DNA of 64,000 bases from Ancylostoma caninum. Lineage: Eukaryota > Nematoda > Chromadorea > Rhabditida > Ancylostomatidae. A model generated the notes under the pieces. The model was not told where the DNA came from and made no database searches. It worked only from the letters and a program-made list of their open reading frames with translations. The translations under genes and the position numbers were made by a program. Shown here piece after piece: positions 1 to 13,849 of this stretch. The stretch covers positions 2,542,001 to 2,606,000 of the forward strand of contig JBAJFG010000111.1 in the NCBI GenBank assembly GCA_037903475.1, given 5' to 3'. Each line of letters starts with the position of its first letter. Position 1 is the stretch's first letter.

Positions 1-1877
1 TGAGCTAGAATGGTTGTTGAAGTTCGGTAACGTGTAAGGGAACTACGGTATTGTGCTAAGGGTCATCACTACTATCATGCTTTTATATTATGCCAGTAAT
101 CCCAATCTGCTAAGGGAAGCGCTTGTTCTGAAAACAAATACACGTAACTGCAGTGTCGCAGCAATAGTGGACAGCCTTGTCCGACTATAAATTTGGAACT
201 TATGTCCAGAAGATAACGTTGTGTATATGGTAACATACGAAAGGAATGGGCTTGGTGTAGATACTGTACCTTTGCATTTTAATGACGGCAACCCTCTGCG
301 CATAACGTTTAAGCTACCTAGACTAGTCATTTTCCGTTATCATGTCGGAACAATTGCTAGAAAAATCCCGATAATGCCTTTTTTCCACACCTTGCGCAAA
401 TTACTCGGCAGGAAGTCAGGGAAAAAAGATGGGAAGCTCTGTCTCATTCGCCTCGTACATAGTACAGAGCCGGCACTGTAAAGCTGCCGCTTGGCTCGTT
501 CAATACAACTTCTCTTGATGGAGGTATAGGTTTAAAAAAATTGCGCCAAAATCCAACTCCGGATGAGCTGCTATTTTATCTCATTAAGTATGAAAACGTA
601 TGGCGGAGTACGTAGAAGGGTCGTCTCTAGGCTAGATTTATCTTACGCAAAAACTCGCATTCCTAATTTACCACCCTAAAAATAAAATATGGATTTGTAA
701 TAATAAAACAAATCCTAGAGATTAGAAATCTTTCGTTTCGACGCTCATAGCCTGCTTCACATCCGTATTACGACACTTCACTGCGTCATATGATTTACGA
801 TTTTCATTTAAGCTTGCGCTCTGTTAATGGTACTGAAGGCGAAGTCCGACGAATTGTTAATATGTATATCAGTGCCGATGAGTTGAAATTACACAACGGT
901 TATGAATCATGGATTTTGCATTGTTGTTACTTTTTGTTGTTGTTACCTTGTCTTTCACTTACTAGATACCCTATTGATAGGCTATGAAGCAAGAAAAGGA
1001 GTGCTTCTGTTTTTATTTTCTTAGTGAACGTGTTGGTATTTGGTGGTGGCAAAACCTAGGGTTTCCTTGAAAATCACTCAGTTTTCTTGATAGCTGACAT
1101 CACACAGAATGAAAAACTATCAAGAAAACTCCGATTTGCGACTACATGCCAGCGTGAGCGCCGCGTTCGCGCTGCGTGCTTCCCGATTCCGCGAAAAACG
1201 CACATCCATCGACGCTCACTGTAAATCTAATTCTTGTCTAAACCAAGGTTTTTGTCCGGGTAGAAAGCTTTGAAATTCTTCACATTACATATTCGTATAT
1301 AAGTAGTTAGCCATATCCATGCACGGCTATGTAACCCATGAGGAATTAAATCAGACTAGCTTTCAAGGATGACCACGGAAAATCTCTCAACCCTCATGAA
1401 TAACTTCTACTTCACAACATTAGGTGTACCACTGTACTTGGCTCTTACTGCTCTGAAATTGCTGCTTTCTTCTCTGTAATTACTTTCAATCCCCCGTATG
1501 ATTTCCTTTGTTTCACACCTCTCATAAGTATGCCCTTCGTCAACCTTTCCAAGTGAAACGCAACAAATAAAACTCATTCTACTCATCTGAAAAAGCATAA
1601 TTTGCACTGAATGAATACTTTGGAAACTCATCTCATACAAATACTGTGCGTGTAACACTCAATTTGGGTTCGACTTTTCCGGAATATTCTGCTTCCAAAG
1701 ATCAAGGGTTTCCTCACAGCTCCTACGTGCCCAATTTTCTCCTTTAATTGCACCACCTCACGTTACACAGTTGCATTACTACCTGTATCTCTCTGTGTGC
1801 ACTTCATGCGTGCTGTAAACAATGTCCATGTTTCTGCAGGAGTTTCAGGCAACGCAAACGATACAGGTCGCTAGCAG
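1..1877. other. Non-coding or unassigned stretch
   Basis: I see no supported gene here. Short open frames around 88-481 have no splice context and no recognisable motif. A hairpin lies at 1080-1093 and 1117-1130, with 14-base perfectly complementary arms and a 23-base loop. It is followed by a GC-rich, CG-containing stretch at about 1140-1220. The hairpin could be a small inverted-repeat relic; nothing else supports that. Confidence 0.4.
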
Positions 1878-2084
1878 ATGGTGTTGCCAGTGGGGGCTCC
1901 CAATAACCTTTTGAGCCAACGGCCCACGACACTGCGGCCGAAAGCATCGGCGTCGACGCCGGGCGAAAGACAGGCAGCTCAAGTACTGCCAGCTCCGCTT
2001 GTTGTCCAGCATGTTGCACAAAATCAGCACACAGAGGTGCAACTTGGTCTTGCACCTACTGGAGGAGGCGGATTTTTCGCATCG
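1878..2084 (+). CDS. Candidate first coding exon, unrecognised protein
   Basis: An ATG at 1878 opens 69 codons that end at a G|gtatgg donor in phase 0. There is an in-frame stop just upstream of the ATG. The stretch is clearly more GC-rich than its surroundings and encodes a Pro/Ala/Gln-rich segment ending in a Gly run. I do not recognise it. The exon at 7542-7634 starts in phase 0 and would join cleanly. That pair could in turn splice in phase 0 to the K2P transmembrane-1 exon at 41275, giving a distant alternative N-terminus of that gene. It could equally be the start of a separate gene. Confidence 0.4.
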
Positions 2085-4390
<2,306 letters not shown>

Positions 4391-4392
4391 TA

Positions 4393-5608
4393 CAGTCGGG
4401 TCCGGCAGCCACTGCAAATGGGCGCCGGCGGGCGCCGGGCGCCGCCACCCTCCGGCGCCCCGGTATTAATGAGCTATGAATCACTGGAGCTTGTAAGAAA
4501 GCGAAGAAAAATACAATTTTAGTCCATAGTAGACAGAGTGCAGTGGATATGTTAATGCTATAAAGCAGGGGACCATTTTCACAACTATCACGTTTTTTTT
4601 TATTTTTGTGATTTTTATGGGGAAAGATTTCTGAATACACAATAAGCGAAGCCAACTCTTTCATTTTCTGCTATAGTACACTGCTTCGCGAATACAAAAA
4701 TGGCCGTTATTCTTCTATAGGTGGACACAGTACTTCAGTTATCCCATCTGAACAATAAAGCTCATCCAATTCGGGATCCTCAGAAATAATTAAAATCAGT
4801 ATAAATTGTTTCATATCCATTGCGAAGTAGTTCTACCGCTGTCATTTATCTTTCGTGGAGCAGTCCTTTACGGCGGAGTTACTCTCTCCCGGTTCCCCTC
4901 AACTTTGAAAATGTGGTTTTTCACTATTACTTACACTATTACTATTACTTACACTTACACTTATCGTAGTTTATCTTCGAAATTAATGCAAAACGTTGCC
5001 GGATGCCTTCCTGGACTACCCGAAGGAGATCACGGGGGACGTTCCAAGCAGTGAACCCCAAACACTGCGATACTTAACTCTGGATCTCCAACGGAGTGGA
5101 ACCAGCGATAGGGACAGATTGCAATCTGCCGCTCAAACCACTGAGCCATCCGGGCTACTTTTTATATCAATGTTTGTTAGATAACTGCAGCAGCCGTAGG
5201 CAGCATACTATATGTATTTGCAAAACGGGGCACAGGGCAGGATTCGATCTCCTGACCACCACAACGTCGATCATCCGCTCAACCCACTGATCTATGCGCG
5301 CACGCGATGCAACATACAAATCGTGTCCAGTCTTACTTACACTTACACTTGTCGTATTTTATCTTAGAAATTTAGGTGAAAAAGGAGTTATGTGGGGCCA
5401 CTCCTGTGAAGCCTAAGCCTAAGCCTTAATCCCATTCTTAAGCATAGGGTTAGGCTTATCTGCCCTGTCTACTATGGACTAAAATTGTATTTTTCTTCGC
5501 TTTCTCCCAAGCTGGAGTGATTTATAGCTCATTAATACCGAGGCGCCGGAGGGTGGCGGCGGCCGGCGCCCGCCGGCTCCCATTTGCAGTGGCTGCCGGA
5601 CCGGACTG
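4393..5608 (-). mobile_element. TA-target inverted-repeat transposon, copy A
   Basis: The element starts CAGTC and ends GACTG, flanked by TA on both sides (4391-4392, 5609-5610). The inverted ends are about 140 bases long, strongly GC-rich (CGCCGG runs) in their outer half. No transposase frame is visible, so it is non-autonomous. The TA duplication and CAGT-type ends fit the IS630-Tc1-mariner superfamily. The interior holds two tRNA-like modules (about 5090-5156 and 5228-5302, both read on the - strand). The first has a mutated A box. A short TTACAC-type tandem and a TTAGGC-like triplet repeat (about 5411-5428) are also present. The strand given is that of the tRNA-like modules. The sister copies start at 28130, 53854 and 59712. 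Confidence 0.85.
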
Positions 5609-5610
5609 TA

Positions 5611-7541
5611 AACGATAATGTATCAAAAGATATAATGAATACTAGCGTGTTAAATTTATTGTTAAAACAGCACCTCATTATTTTTTGAAGATACTATTGA
5701 AAATATTTCTGATATCTTAACTCCTCAGCTGTACGTAGGACCGAATGAAAATCGAATAAACAACATTCATTTAATTATTCAATCAGGACCGGATCCGAAG
5801 AATTTATTTATTTATTTATTTGATAGTGAACGTGCTAGATAAAAGGAAACAGAATAAAAACAATAACAATTCAACCAAAAGAAGGGAACATAAAAGAGGA
5901 ATATGAATAATAAAAGAAACAACCAAACAACGTTAGACAACGGATGCTCAAGGTACCTAAGGAATTCTTTATTTGAAAATGCGACACCCGCAACTTACAG
6001 AATTGGGATTATCAGTGCACTCAACCACTGTTGTTGCTCCAAGTGTCCAAGAATCCAAATGTCTTATGAAGAGAAAGGCCAGAATGCTTCCTTATAATTC
6101 CTGAAGAATTGTATTGGTCTTTTTTTCAAACATCCGAATTATTGACTTGTTCGAAATCGAATTCTCTAACTTCAAATAAATCGATGGGTATCTAATGCAT
6201 TATTCGGTCCTAAGTATGTGCTGTAAGTGTAATTCTCCATGGAACGTAATTTATATATCTTACTCGAAATCCTCTTGAGACACGAGGTTTCAATGATCAC
6301 TGCTCGTACATAGATCTCATTTGTGTGGACATTTGTGTTCAATTCGTCATCACACTTGAACCACACATAATTCTAGTAGCCGCACTCACATCCTATTTAT
6401 TTTGCGTGTTGTTTTGCGTAAATTCATTATATTCGGAGCAAACGCGATTTGCGTCGCTCTCCTTCCTAGTGGCTCTGCGACACTCCCACACATTGACAAT
6501 ACTTCGTCTAGTAATTGGTAAGTACACTGGGCTTATTTAGAGCATGTACAGTTTCTGGTGCAGTCTTGCTTTCAGAATTGTTGATTTCTGTTTTATATCT
6601 AGAAGTTTGCCACGGAGTTTTGTTCCGTGTTCTTTGACTTATAACAGGAGTAAGGCGTCCGGATCGCTCCCTACGCTTGAAAACAAACAAAAGCATCGCT
6701 GCCATGTATGTGTGTATATTCTAAATCAGGGCTCCCACGTTTGTTCACTTGCTGGTTAAGCTACCGCCTATCGCTGTAATTGCTGTTGTTTTTCTTGCGC
6801 ATCGAATGTGAAATGCTACAAAGTTCCTGATTAACAAAATCGAGGATTTTTATACAACGCGAAGAAAAAGAAAACGACTGTCTAACTCCCGTTTAGTGCT
6901 ATATTATTTTGGTTTGCAGACCGAAGCACAAAAAGAGTAATGTGACCGGGTTTTCCTATAACATCAAAATAAGAAGACCACATTTTAACCCTACCACGTG
7001 ATTCGGCCTTTCATTTCGATATTGTGACAATTTTGAAGAATATTTATTTACGTACTGTAGGAGAGTACGCTACGTCGGGATAAATATTTTCTAGAAATTT
7101 CGGCACTATACGGGAAAGCTATCCAGATTTTATAAACCGCTAGAGAGATAACTATGCTCACTTTTTTATCAGATCGATGTTACGGAAGTTATGCGTGTGG
7201 AAGTTATTTACTGTAGTCAACACTATCCGCTTTTAAAGAGTAGTATCTGTCGAAGTTTACAACGAAGAATTTCTGCGAGTCACAACCGAAAATGTGAAAT
7301 TCTTCCAATAAAAGATCACGCTTTTTTGTCAAAAAATTATACTTTATGCATCTCTTTCCTTGTTACGCTCGGATATAATGTCGACCCCTAATACATGGTT
7401 TTTATGGCAATTATTATATGCTTTTCTATGTTTTCAAAGTAGAGTAGTAAAACTTATCAAAATCATGTGCTGGGCAAGGAACATTCTAACATTTTCAATC
7501 CTGAAATTTATCCAAAACATTTTTAAAAACATTATTTACAG
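5611..7541. other. Unassigned stretch with one TM1-like fragment
   Basis: AT-rich DNA with a TTTA-type tract near 5800-5821. The only item of note is the K2P-like fragment at 6314-6517, listed separately. Motif copies resembling TACTTAGGACC occur at about 5725 (+) and 6205-6215 (-). Confidence 0.35.
6314..6517 (+). pseudogene. K2P transmembrane-1-like fragment
   Basis: The frame contains PHIILVAALTSYL, close to PHVILVAVLIGYL in the first membrane segment of the K2P channel at 41275-41405. A weak acceptor (catag) at 6312-6313 and a good donor (G|gtaagt) at 6517 would make an in-frame cassette, phase 1 to phase 1, of 204 bases. The matching pore and later exons are absent nearby. I read it as a relic or a chance resemblance more than a used exon. 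The acceptor lacks a pyrimidine tract. Confidence 0.25.
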
Positions 7542-7634
7542 GGTTTGCTGCGAACCCGGCAGTCTCGGCCACGCGCGCTCTCGATGATGCCGTTGACGAG
7601 ATCTGCGAGCCAGGATGAAGTAGGGTATGAAAAG
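7542..7634 (+). CDS. Candidate internal coding exon, Arg/Ser-rich
   Basis: The acceptor is attatttacag and the donor AAAAG|gtatgc. The 93 bases between are open in only one sensible way, 31 codons in phase 0 at both ends. The product is basic and Ser/Arg-rich and includes two adjacent Met codons, so it could also be a start exon after trans-splicing. It is locally GC-rich. Both phases agree with the exon at 1878-2084 upstream and with the K2P exon at 41275 downstream. Short length keeps this uncertain. Confidence 0.4.
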
Positions 7635-8962
7635 GTATGCTTTAATTAAAATGTATGTGTTGTGTCTAAAAGTACACTCATATGTATACTTTGAACTGTT
7701 GTGAGCATTCCGCGTGATTATTTATATATTTGTTGGAAAGATTAAAATTGAGTATGAATTCTGTTATTTTTGGGTTGACTTTTAAATTAACTCATGATTT
7801 TTCTCTGAAAAAAAAAATCAGCTGAAATCGTGGATACATTTAGCAAGGCATGGGTTTGTTTTGTAGGAATTTTTCTCAAGATCAAGAAGGTTCTCGGGAC
7901 CTAGGCTGGTAGGAGGTTGCAACCCCCCCCCCCTCCTAGATAGTAAATTCACCCTTGAAAACTATCTCTACATTTTTTCGATCTATATGTAGATCATTCT
8001 GAGATTCTTCTTTTCTTAATGCTTTTTCGGAAATATCCAAAACTTCACTCTTACATATAGCCGTCTGGATGATTCAGCTCCATGGGAAGCAATTTCATGG
8101 CATTTTCTTAAAAAGCTATAGTAAACCTTATCCAGAAAGCACGAGAAGAGCAGCGCATGGTACATTGTTCCTAGTTTCAGTAACTTTTTCAAAACTTTTT
8201 TTACACATGTTAATGAGCATTTCTCATATAGAACATGTGTTCGTTGAAATATTATTCACAATAAACAACAGGTGCTGTTTTGAGTTTCGTATGGTGTTCA
8301 TCCTACGTAACACTATGTCTGTATCAAATTTCAAAACGATTTCCTGGATCAGTGACCATGTTGCCTTTTTGATGGCTCCAGAACTATGGAATTGCTGTAG
8401 CAGTTGTTTATAGTTTGGAAGTTTTACATTACTTGTGGTAAAACATTAGAAACGGAAACTTTATTTTCTTCCTGAACGTGTTCCATGGATCAACGGCCGG
8501 TAGTAAGCCAGAATTAGTGACAGAACGATAAGCTACATATTCCAGAGATTGGTGAGGAAAGTGTTGCGAAAGGGGAGAACATAGGTGGATTAAATGCGCG
8601 AAACGGATCTGAACATGTATAAAGAAATGAAAAACTTCATAGTTCTGAAGATACTGTAGTAATGCCAAAACTTCTGCTTTTACATGAGGAAACCACGCAA
8701 CTACGCGCCAGTTTACAGCTATACCGAAGCGTACAACATGTATATGGTTCGCGAAGATCCTTCTGTGACGGGACCCATTTGTTCAACATTTACTGATAGG
8801 AGAATTTACTTTTTACTATGGAAAAGTTGTTATAGGCCACAGTGGTATATTTAAACAAGTCTTCGTCTTCATTTCATCTGAAACGTGTTAAACAGTAATT
8901 GGGGCGAATTATTAGGCTCTTTTTTACTCGGATCGGAGAAGTCTTCCATATTAACTATTTTT
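7635..8962. other. Unassigned stretch
   Basis: AT-rich, with a poly-C run near 7923-7933. The open frame at 8069-8413 is hydrophobic, has no recognisable motif and no consistent splice sites. No gene is supported. Confidence 0.35.
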
Positions 8963-8970
8963 GTCTCTAC

Positions 8971-9179
8971 TATACTTGCACATTTATTCGATTGTACGAA
9001 TGCCGAATATTTCGGGTGTTTGAATGATCGAATAAACGCGATAATGAGGAAAAACCTTCTCGATTATCCGACTTGGTTCTCAAAATGAGATTTTTGAGTA
9101 TACGAACCATCGAATGAATTCGATCCATCAAATAGCTAGTTCGAACAGTCGAATTCTTTCGAATAAATGTGCAAGTATA
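8971..9179. mobile_element. Small hAT-type inverted-repeat element (MITE)
   Basis: The ends read TATACTTGCACATTTATTCG inward from both sides. The 8-base duplication GTCTCTAC flanks the element exactly (8963-8970 and 9180-9187). An 8-base duplication is the hAT signature. The interior is 209 bases long with the ends, rich in TCGAAT-like words, and has no coding capacity. Confidence 0.85.
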
Positions 9180-9358
9180 GTCTCTACTCTGTTATAAGAC
9201 GTGAAGGGCTTTTGAAATGGTGACCGTTTTGGTCAAGGCACCATGTTAGAACTCTTGGGAGCAAAGCGGATCGATGGGTGAGGTTACCTTTTCTCCAAAA
9301 TGGTAGATTTGAGCCTCTAACGCGCATTCACTAAAATAAAAATATTTTGAAAATTTTT

Positions 9359-10101
9359 CTGGACATTTTTCTCTACAGCTCTAATCAGAAAGTCCTCATT
9401 TTCCGGCGATTCTTTGATAGCATAAGCTTTTGTGGTCAAATAAGCTCGTCGTTTTGCTTTCGTGTAACTGGACATTTTTCTCTACGGCTCTACAGGGTGG
9501 GCCATAAATACAGTAAGAAGACGTGTTTTGCTTTCAAAGGAGCATATTCAGCCTTGAAGTCATATTTGGTTGGGAAGTCGTCTCCGGACGTTTTACCAGG
9601 ACACTGCTCAGGAACTTAGGCTTCGCCTGCTTAAGAATTGGGGGACCAATAAATTTAGGACATATTGGTTTTGTCTACTCAATTGCACAGAAATCAGTCA
9701 AATATGTCAGTAGGTTTTCACTTTATCTGAAGCACAGGCTTACTCAAAATCTCTTAGGAGTTGGGAATTCCATAAAGGAACTTCAAAATTAGGGAACACA
9801 TTTTTGTCCAACCACTTGCTCGCCACGGCCTGCGACTTCATTTGATGTCTCAGGGTCTGATTCCTAGCAGATGGAGCGTATTTCCACAGGTTTTCTTGTA
9901 TTGAGTTCGTCGAGAGTTACCGAACATGAAACATACGACACGGCTCCAAATGGCTTCAAAAATCTTTTTCTGATTGGTCTTTTCTTTGTTACCGTATCTC
10001 GGGCCCACCCTATAGCCAGACTGTCCTGGTTTTCCCGCGATCTTTGATAGGTATAAGCTTTTGTGGGCAAGTAAGCTCGTTGTTTTGCTTTGTAGTAACT
10101 G
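9359..10101. repeat. Two tandem 109-base units, second interrupted
   Basis: Unit 1 is 9359-9467. Unit 2 starts at 9468 with the same CTGGACATTTTTCTCTAC opening. It is split after its first 25 bases by a mariner-like element and resumes at about 10015, continuing to about 10101. The two units differ by scattered substitutions, so the duplication is not recent. Confidence 0.7.
9493..10012. mobile_element. Decayed mariner-like element in tandem unit 2
   Basis: The left end reads CAGGGTGGGCC and the right end is its near-complement, with TA on both sides (9491-9492 and 10013-10014). CAGGGTGGGCC-type ends with TA duplications are typical of mariner elements. The 520-base interior shows no transposase frame. 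The inner parts of the two ends have drifted. The host sequence can be read across the insertion by comparison with tandem unit 1. Confidence 0.65.
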
Positions 10102-13100
10102 TTTCCGTATGTCAGGCTCCACTACTCACATCACGATCGAAGCAGTCGAGCAGCCGGCAAAGTCGTCACAAATATTACCCTCTATCACAGGAAGAGACGC
10201 TCGAGCTTCTGTACCTCCTTAATCAAGGCGAGATCTTAAATCATCCGTTACTTCGGCTTTTCTTGTTTTTCTTCTTCGAGCCTTTTTCTTCTTTCTACTA
10301 TATGGAGCAAGGTTTTTCACTGCTTTTACGTGGATCTGTCGCCAGTGCCTGTAGTGGCTCAATCTTATGAAATGTTGTGAAGGAATCACAACCACACATA
10401 ATATGGAGGTTTGTTTCCGAAATGACTTGGCTATCATTGAGATATAGCTTTTTTTTGAGGAATTTTTCGCGTAGCTCTCGGACCGCGACATGCTTTCCCA
10501 CCTTCTTTTTTTTTCTAATATTTTCTTCAAATATTACCGCAGTGGAAAGGGACCATAAACAGTTCCTTTATAGGGCAACGGTTACTGTATTTGTTGTGCA
10601 GTTTTCTTCTTTGTCCTGTCCTGTGCTTGTGTTTCCCTCATGAGGTTCATATTTCGGCAAACGTTTCTGCGTTCAAAAACCCAAAATTTACTGGTTAGTT
10701 AATGAATAGATGTCATTCACCAAGCATTGCGATCGTTTTTCTTCGTGACCGCCAGGAATTTGCTCATTTCTCATCAAAACCTCATCCATAGATCTGATGA
10801 ATTCTTGTTTGTTTCTCAGTCGATCTGCAAAAATTTAACATTTTGTACGAATTTATTGCTGGGTTCTGTTATCCAGAAGCTTTCACCTCACTAGTGGAAT
10901 TCCATACCATAGTCATTCTTACGCTATTTCATTGTAAAAACAGTAGCTAACTTAGTTTAGAATAGTAACTCCTTGTCTTCTGTGTCAATCCCATGGAGTA
11001 AAGGAGAGAACAAAGCAATAACTTCTCTTTTACCTTGGTCCTAGAGCTCAAGACACTTTGTTCCAAATCGTTTCGGTCTTGATTAGTTTTTGACTTTGAG
11101 CTCCAAATTTGACTCTCTTGCGGTTTTCTGTTCCAAGTGGAAACAGTTCAGTGACCGCTTAGATCTCGTGCCTGTCCCTCCCTGACTGAGCATAGTATGG
11201 TATATGAAGAGTTTCTCGGATTGGGCAACTTTTAAATTTTCAGGCTCGTTGTCAGATTAATTTGAAATTTATAGGCAATTAAATACAGTGTTTTCGTAAG
11301 AAAGCGACTTTTTGGTGGCTATTGTAAGAGATAGAGCACCCCCCACCCTCAAGATAACATATGAAGAACCACACGGAAGTCAGGATGCTACCTGATCTCG
11401 GATTTCCTACATGTTTAGTAGAACACTTACTGAACGACCACCCCCTCCTCCCCTCTTCCTGACGTTCACATTTCTTGTTTTCACCACCGTCATAGTAGAG
11501 GGATTTCCGTCCCTCTAAGACACATACACACACGTTCCGAGCCTTTGTAAAGTTTATGTTCCATTCTGTGTGTTTACACCCCAGCCTAGTAGTTCGCAGC
11601 CCATAAGAGATTAGAGGGGCACTTGCAATGATCATCAATGAATTGGACATGGCGCTGAATGTGAATAAGCACTTCTTAGCAGTGGACCTATTCTTTCAGC
11701 TGCTACTTCACAAAGTCTAAACAATATCTTATCGTCGCCATCATGAAAGCTCTTACATGTCCTCATCTTCTTTACGCTCAATTTGGCCTCATTATTCGCT
11801 TGAATTGCGATCCTTAACCTTTTAAAACGTTCGTTCCGGAAATAGCGACTGTCTGGGATATGCTTCAATATTTAAAATTTTGTCGATTTTTTCCTATTTC
11901 GACAGTGAAAAAATGCAGGAATCTGGGCCTATTTGAGAATTTTCTTCTGACCATCGAGGTGTGGCATCTTTTAGATATTGCTACGTATAACGTTTGCACT
12001 CCTCAATGCGCTAAAATTCCGAGTTCTACAGGGTATAGGTCTTTGATGCTTCCTATCTAAGTGCAGCTTTTACGTAGTTGAAAGTATTCCTAGAAGGTCG
12101 GCTAAGTTGGTTATTTTCGTCGCAGGATTTTTCAGTCTTCTATCAGATTTCCGCCGCGAATTCTGTGAGGGCAATGAAATAAAACATCTGTTTATGTTCA
12201 TCTTCTTTTTTTTTGCAACTGCTCACCTCAAAACATGTCAGCACTGCTAAAATCTGCAGCTAAAGTCTATGCTAAGATGTGGCAGAAATGAGCACAACCC
12301 AGGAAACTGGTCGTTTTTATGATGTGGTTGGGTTGCATTTCAAATAAGTCCAGACTGCTGCACATTCAATTTGAAACAGAGCTCTAGAGCGAAGCGTGAA
12401 CAAGTGTGTATGCTTTCTTGACTATGGATCGTGGTAAAAACACTCCAAAAAGTGGTGCAGCATCTGAGCATGTGCTGCTGGAGTTGTTACATGGATATCT
12501 CGGATTGTCGTAGCCCGGAGCATTGTTCTATTTGGTTTTGTTCACATCTAGATAAAAGAATTTGTATCTGATTAAGGATTTACTCCTTTATACTGGATAT
12601 AAGCAGTCCATATTTGAACAAATAGCAAACATTATGCAAGAAGGCCAGTGCTTCCTAAAAAATACGAAAAAATTGCAAAAAAAAAAAAACTCCCAGTGCC
12701 CTTCTTCCAGAAAAGCGGAGCAATACCCTCAGGAAAAAATATTTATCGCCTTGAAGAGATTTGAGTTTGTTAGATCCTGGTGCTGTTCGAAATTCTCTTA
12801 ATTAAGTAGAATTAAGTAGTAGGCTGTTTAAAATACACTTCCCTTTTGAGTAATTTGCCAGGATGCGACCATACCATATAAATAGACAACTGGATTTCCC
12901 TTAAGACAACTTTTTTGAGGAAATATTCTCTCGACATCCGAATAGCGTGGATACATTCCAAGAACTTTGTACTTTCGACAATTCAGTCTAATCCATTGAC
13001 ACACCTGGTATGTGTATGTGTATTTTTTCGTCCTAATTTTGCTACACACACCTCAATCTTGTTCCTCAGATATGTAGTTTTTCAACCACCCTGTTGCCCC

Positions 13101-13316
13101 TCTTTCTGAGAACACTTTTTGGAAGCAGGCAGGCCTCTCTGTTGTTTCATATAGTATGCATCAGGGCACTTCATCCCTAATTTGAGAAGTTTGCTAAGGT
13201 TGGCTTTTGGTTTGGAAGTTCTTGGCTTTTGGATTGGGATTTTATCTCCTTTAAGTTGAACTTTTAACTCCACAATGTAATCTTGTAGCAGTTCACCGAG
13301 TTACTACGATTTCTGA
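10102..13316. other. Unassigned stretch
   Basis: Open frames here (10219-10530, 11279-11650 and others) lie on both strands, overlap each other and show no conserved motif or coherent splice sites. No gene or element is supported. Confidence 0.35.
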
Positions 13317-13707
13317 ATGCATTTGCAAGGGATTTCGCCAAGTTTCTGTTGGGAGTGGTCGTTCTTTGTGGGCAACTTTCGCCAATCAGGTAAGCTAGAT
13401 AGGGAGTGCGAGGCTTCACTGAAAAGGCTTCGTGTAAATGTCAATGAAAAATAGGGTTAATTGATAATGGATCCCTCCGAGGGAAAAAGGAGAGCGAAAA
13501 TACAATATCCTTGAAAATGTCAGATTTCTTTTCATCTCTCATCTACAACGACGAAGTTCTCTTCAACCCAATCTTTGATTGCTGTTTTATTATGTTTTAT
13601 TAGCTATAAGTTTGCTAACTCGATATAGCTACCCTTTTCATCTCTTCTGTACTCGTTCTGGAGCTGTGCTAGATATAAGTAATGTGACTTCATGGATTAC
13701 TTTGTAG

Positions 13708-13846
13708 ATGTCAGTGTTCGTACCCGGTGAGTTAGATATGGACCTTCGAAGTGGTCGGCTGTCGAGAAAGTTCACTACTCGACGACCCTACTCAACTCTA
13801 CTCACAATTACTGAAGGCGTGGCATTACCACCAACGATGATGACAG
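13708..13846 (+). CDS. unc-58: Alternative first exon of the K2P channel gene
   Basis: The ATG lies directly after tttgtag, a possible trans-splice acceptor. Forty-six codons follow, to an ACAG|gtgaac donor in phase 1. That is the phase the constant exon at 38875 needs. The product is basic and Ser/Thr/Arg-rich with no membrane segment, as expected for a cytosolic N-terminus upstream of membrane segment 1. A second in-frame ATG is at 13738. The splice to 38875 is inferred. An isolated 24-codon ATG frame at 13317-13389 also ends in phase 1 (CAG|gtaagc) but has weaker support. Confidence 0.5.
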
Positions 13847-13849
13847 GTG

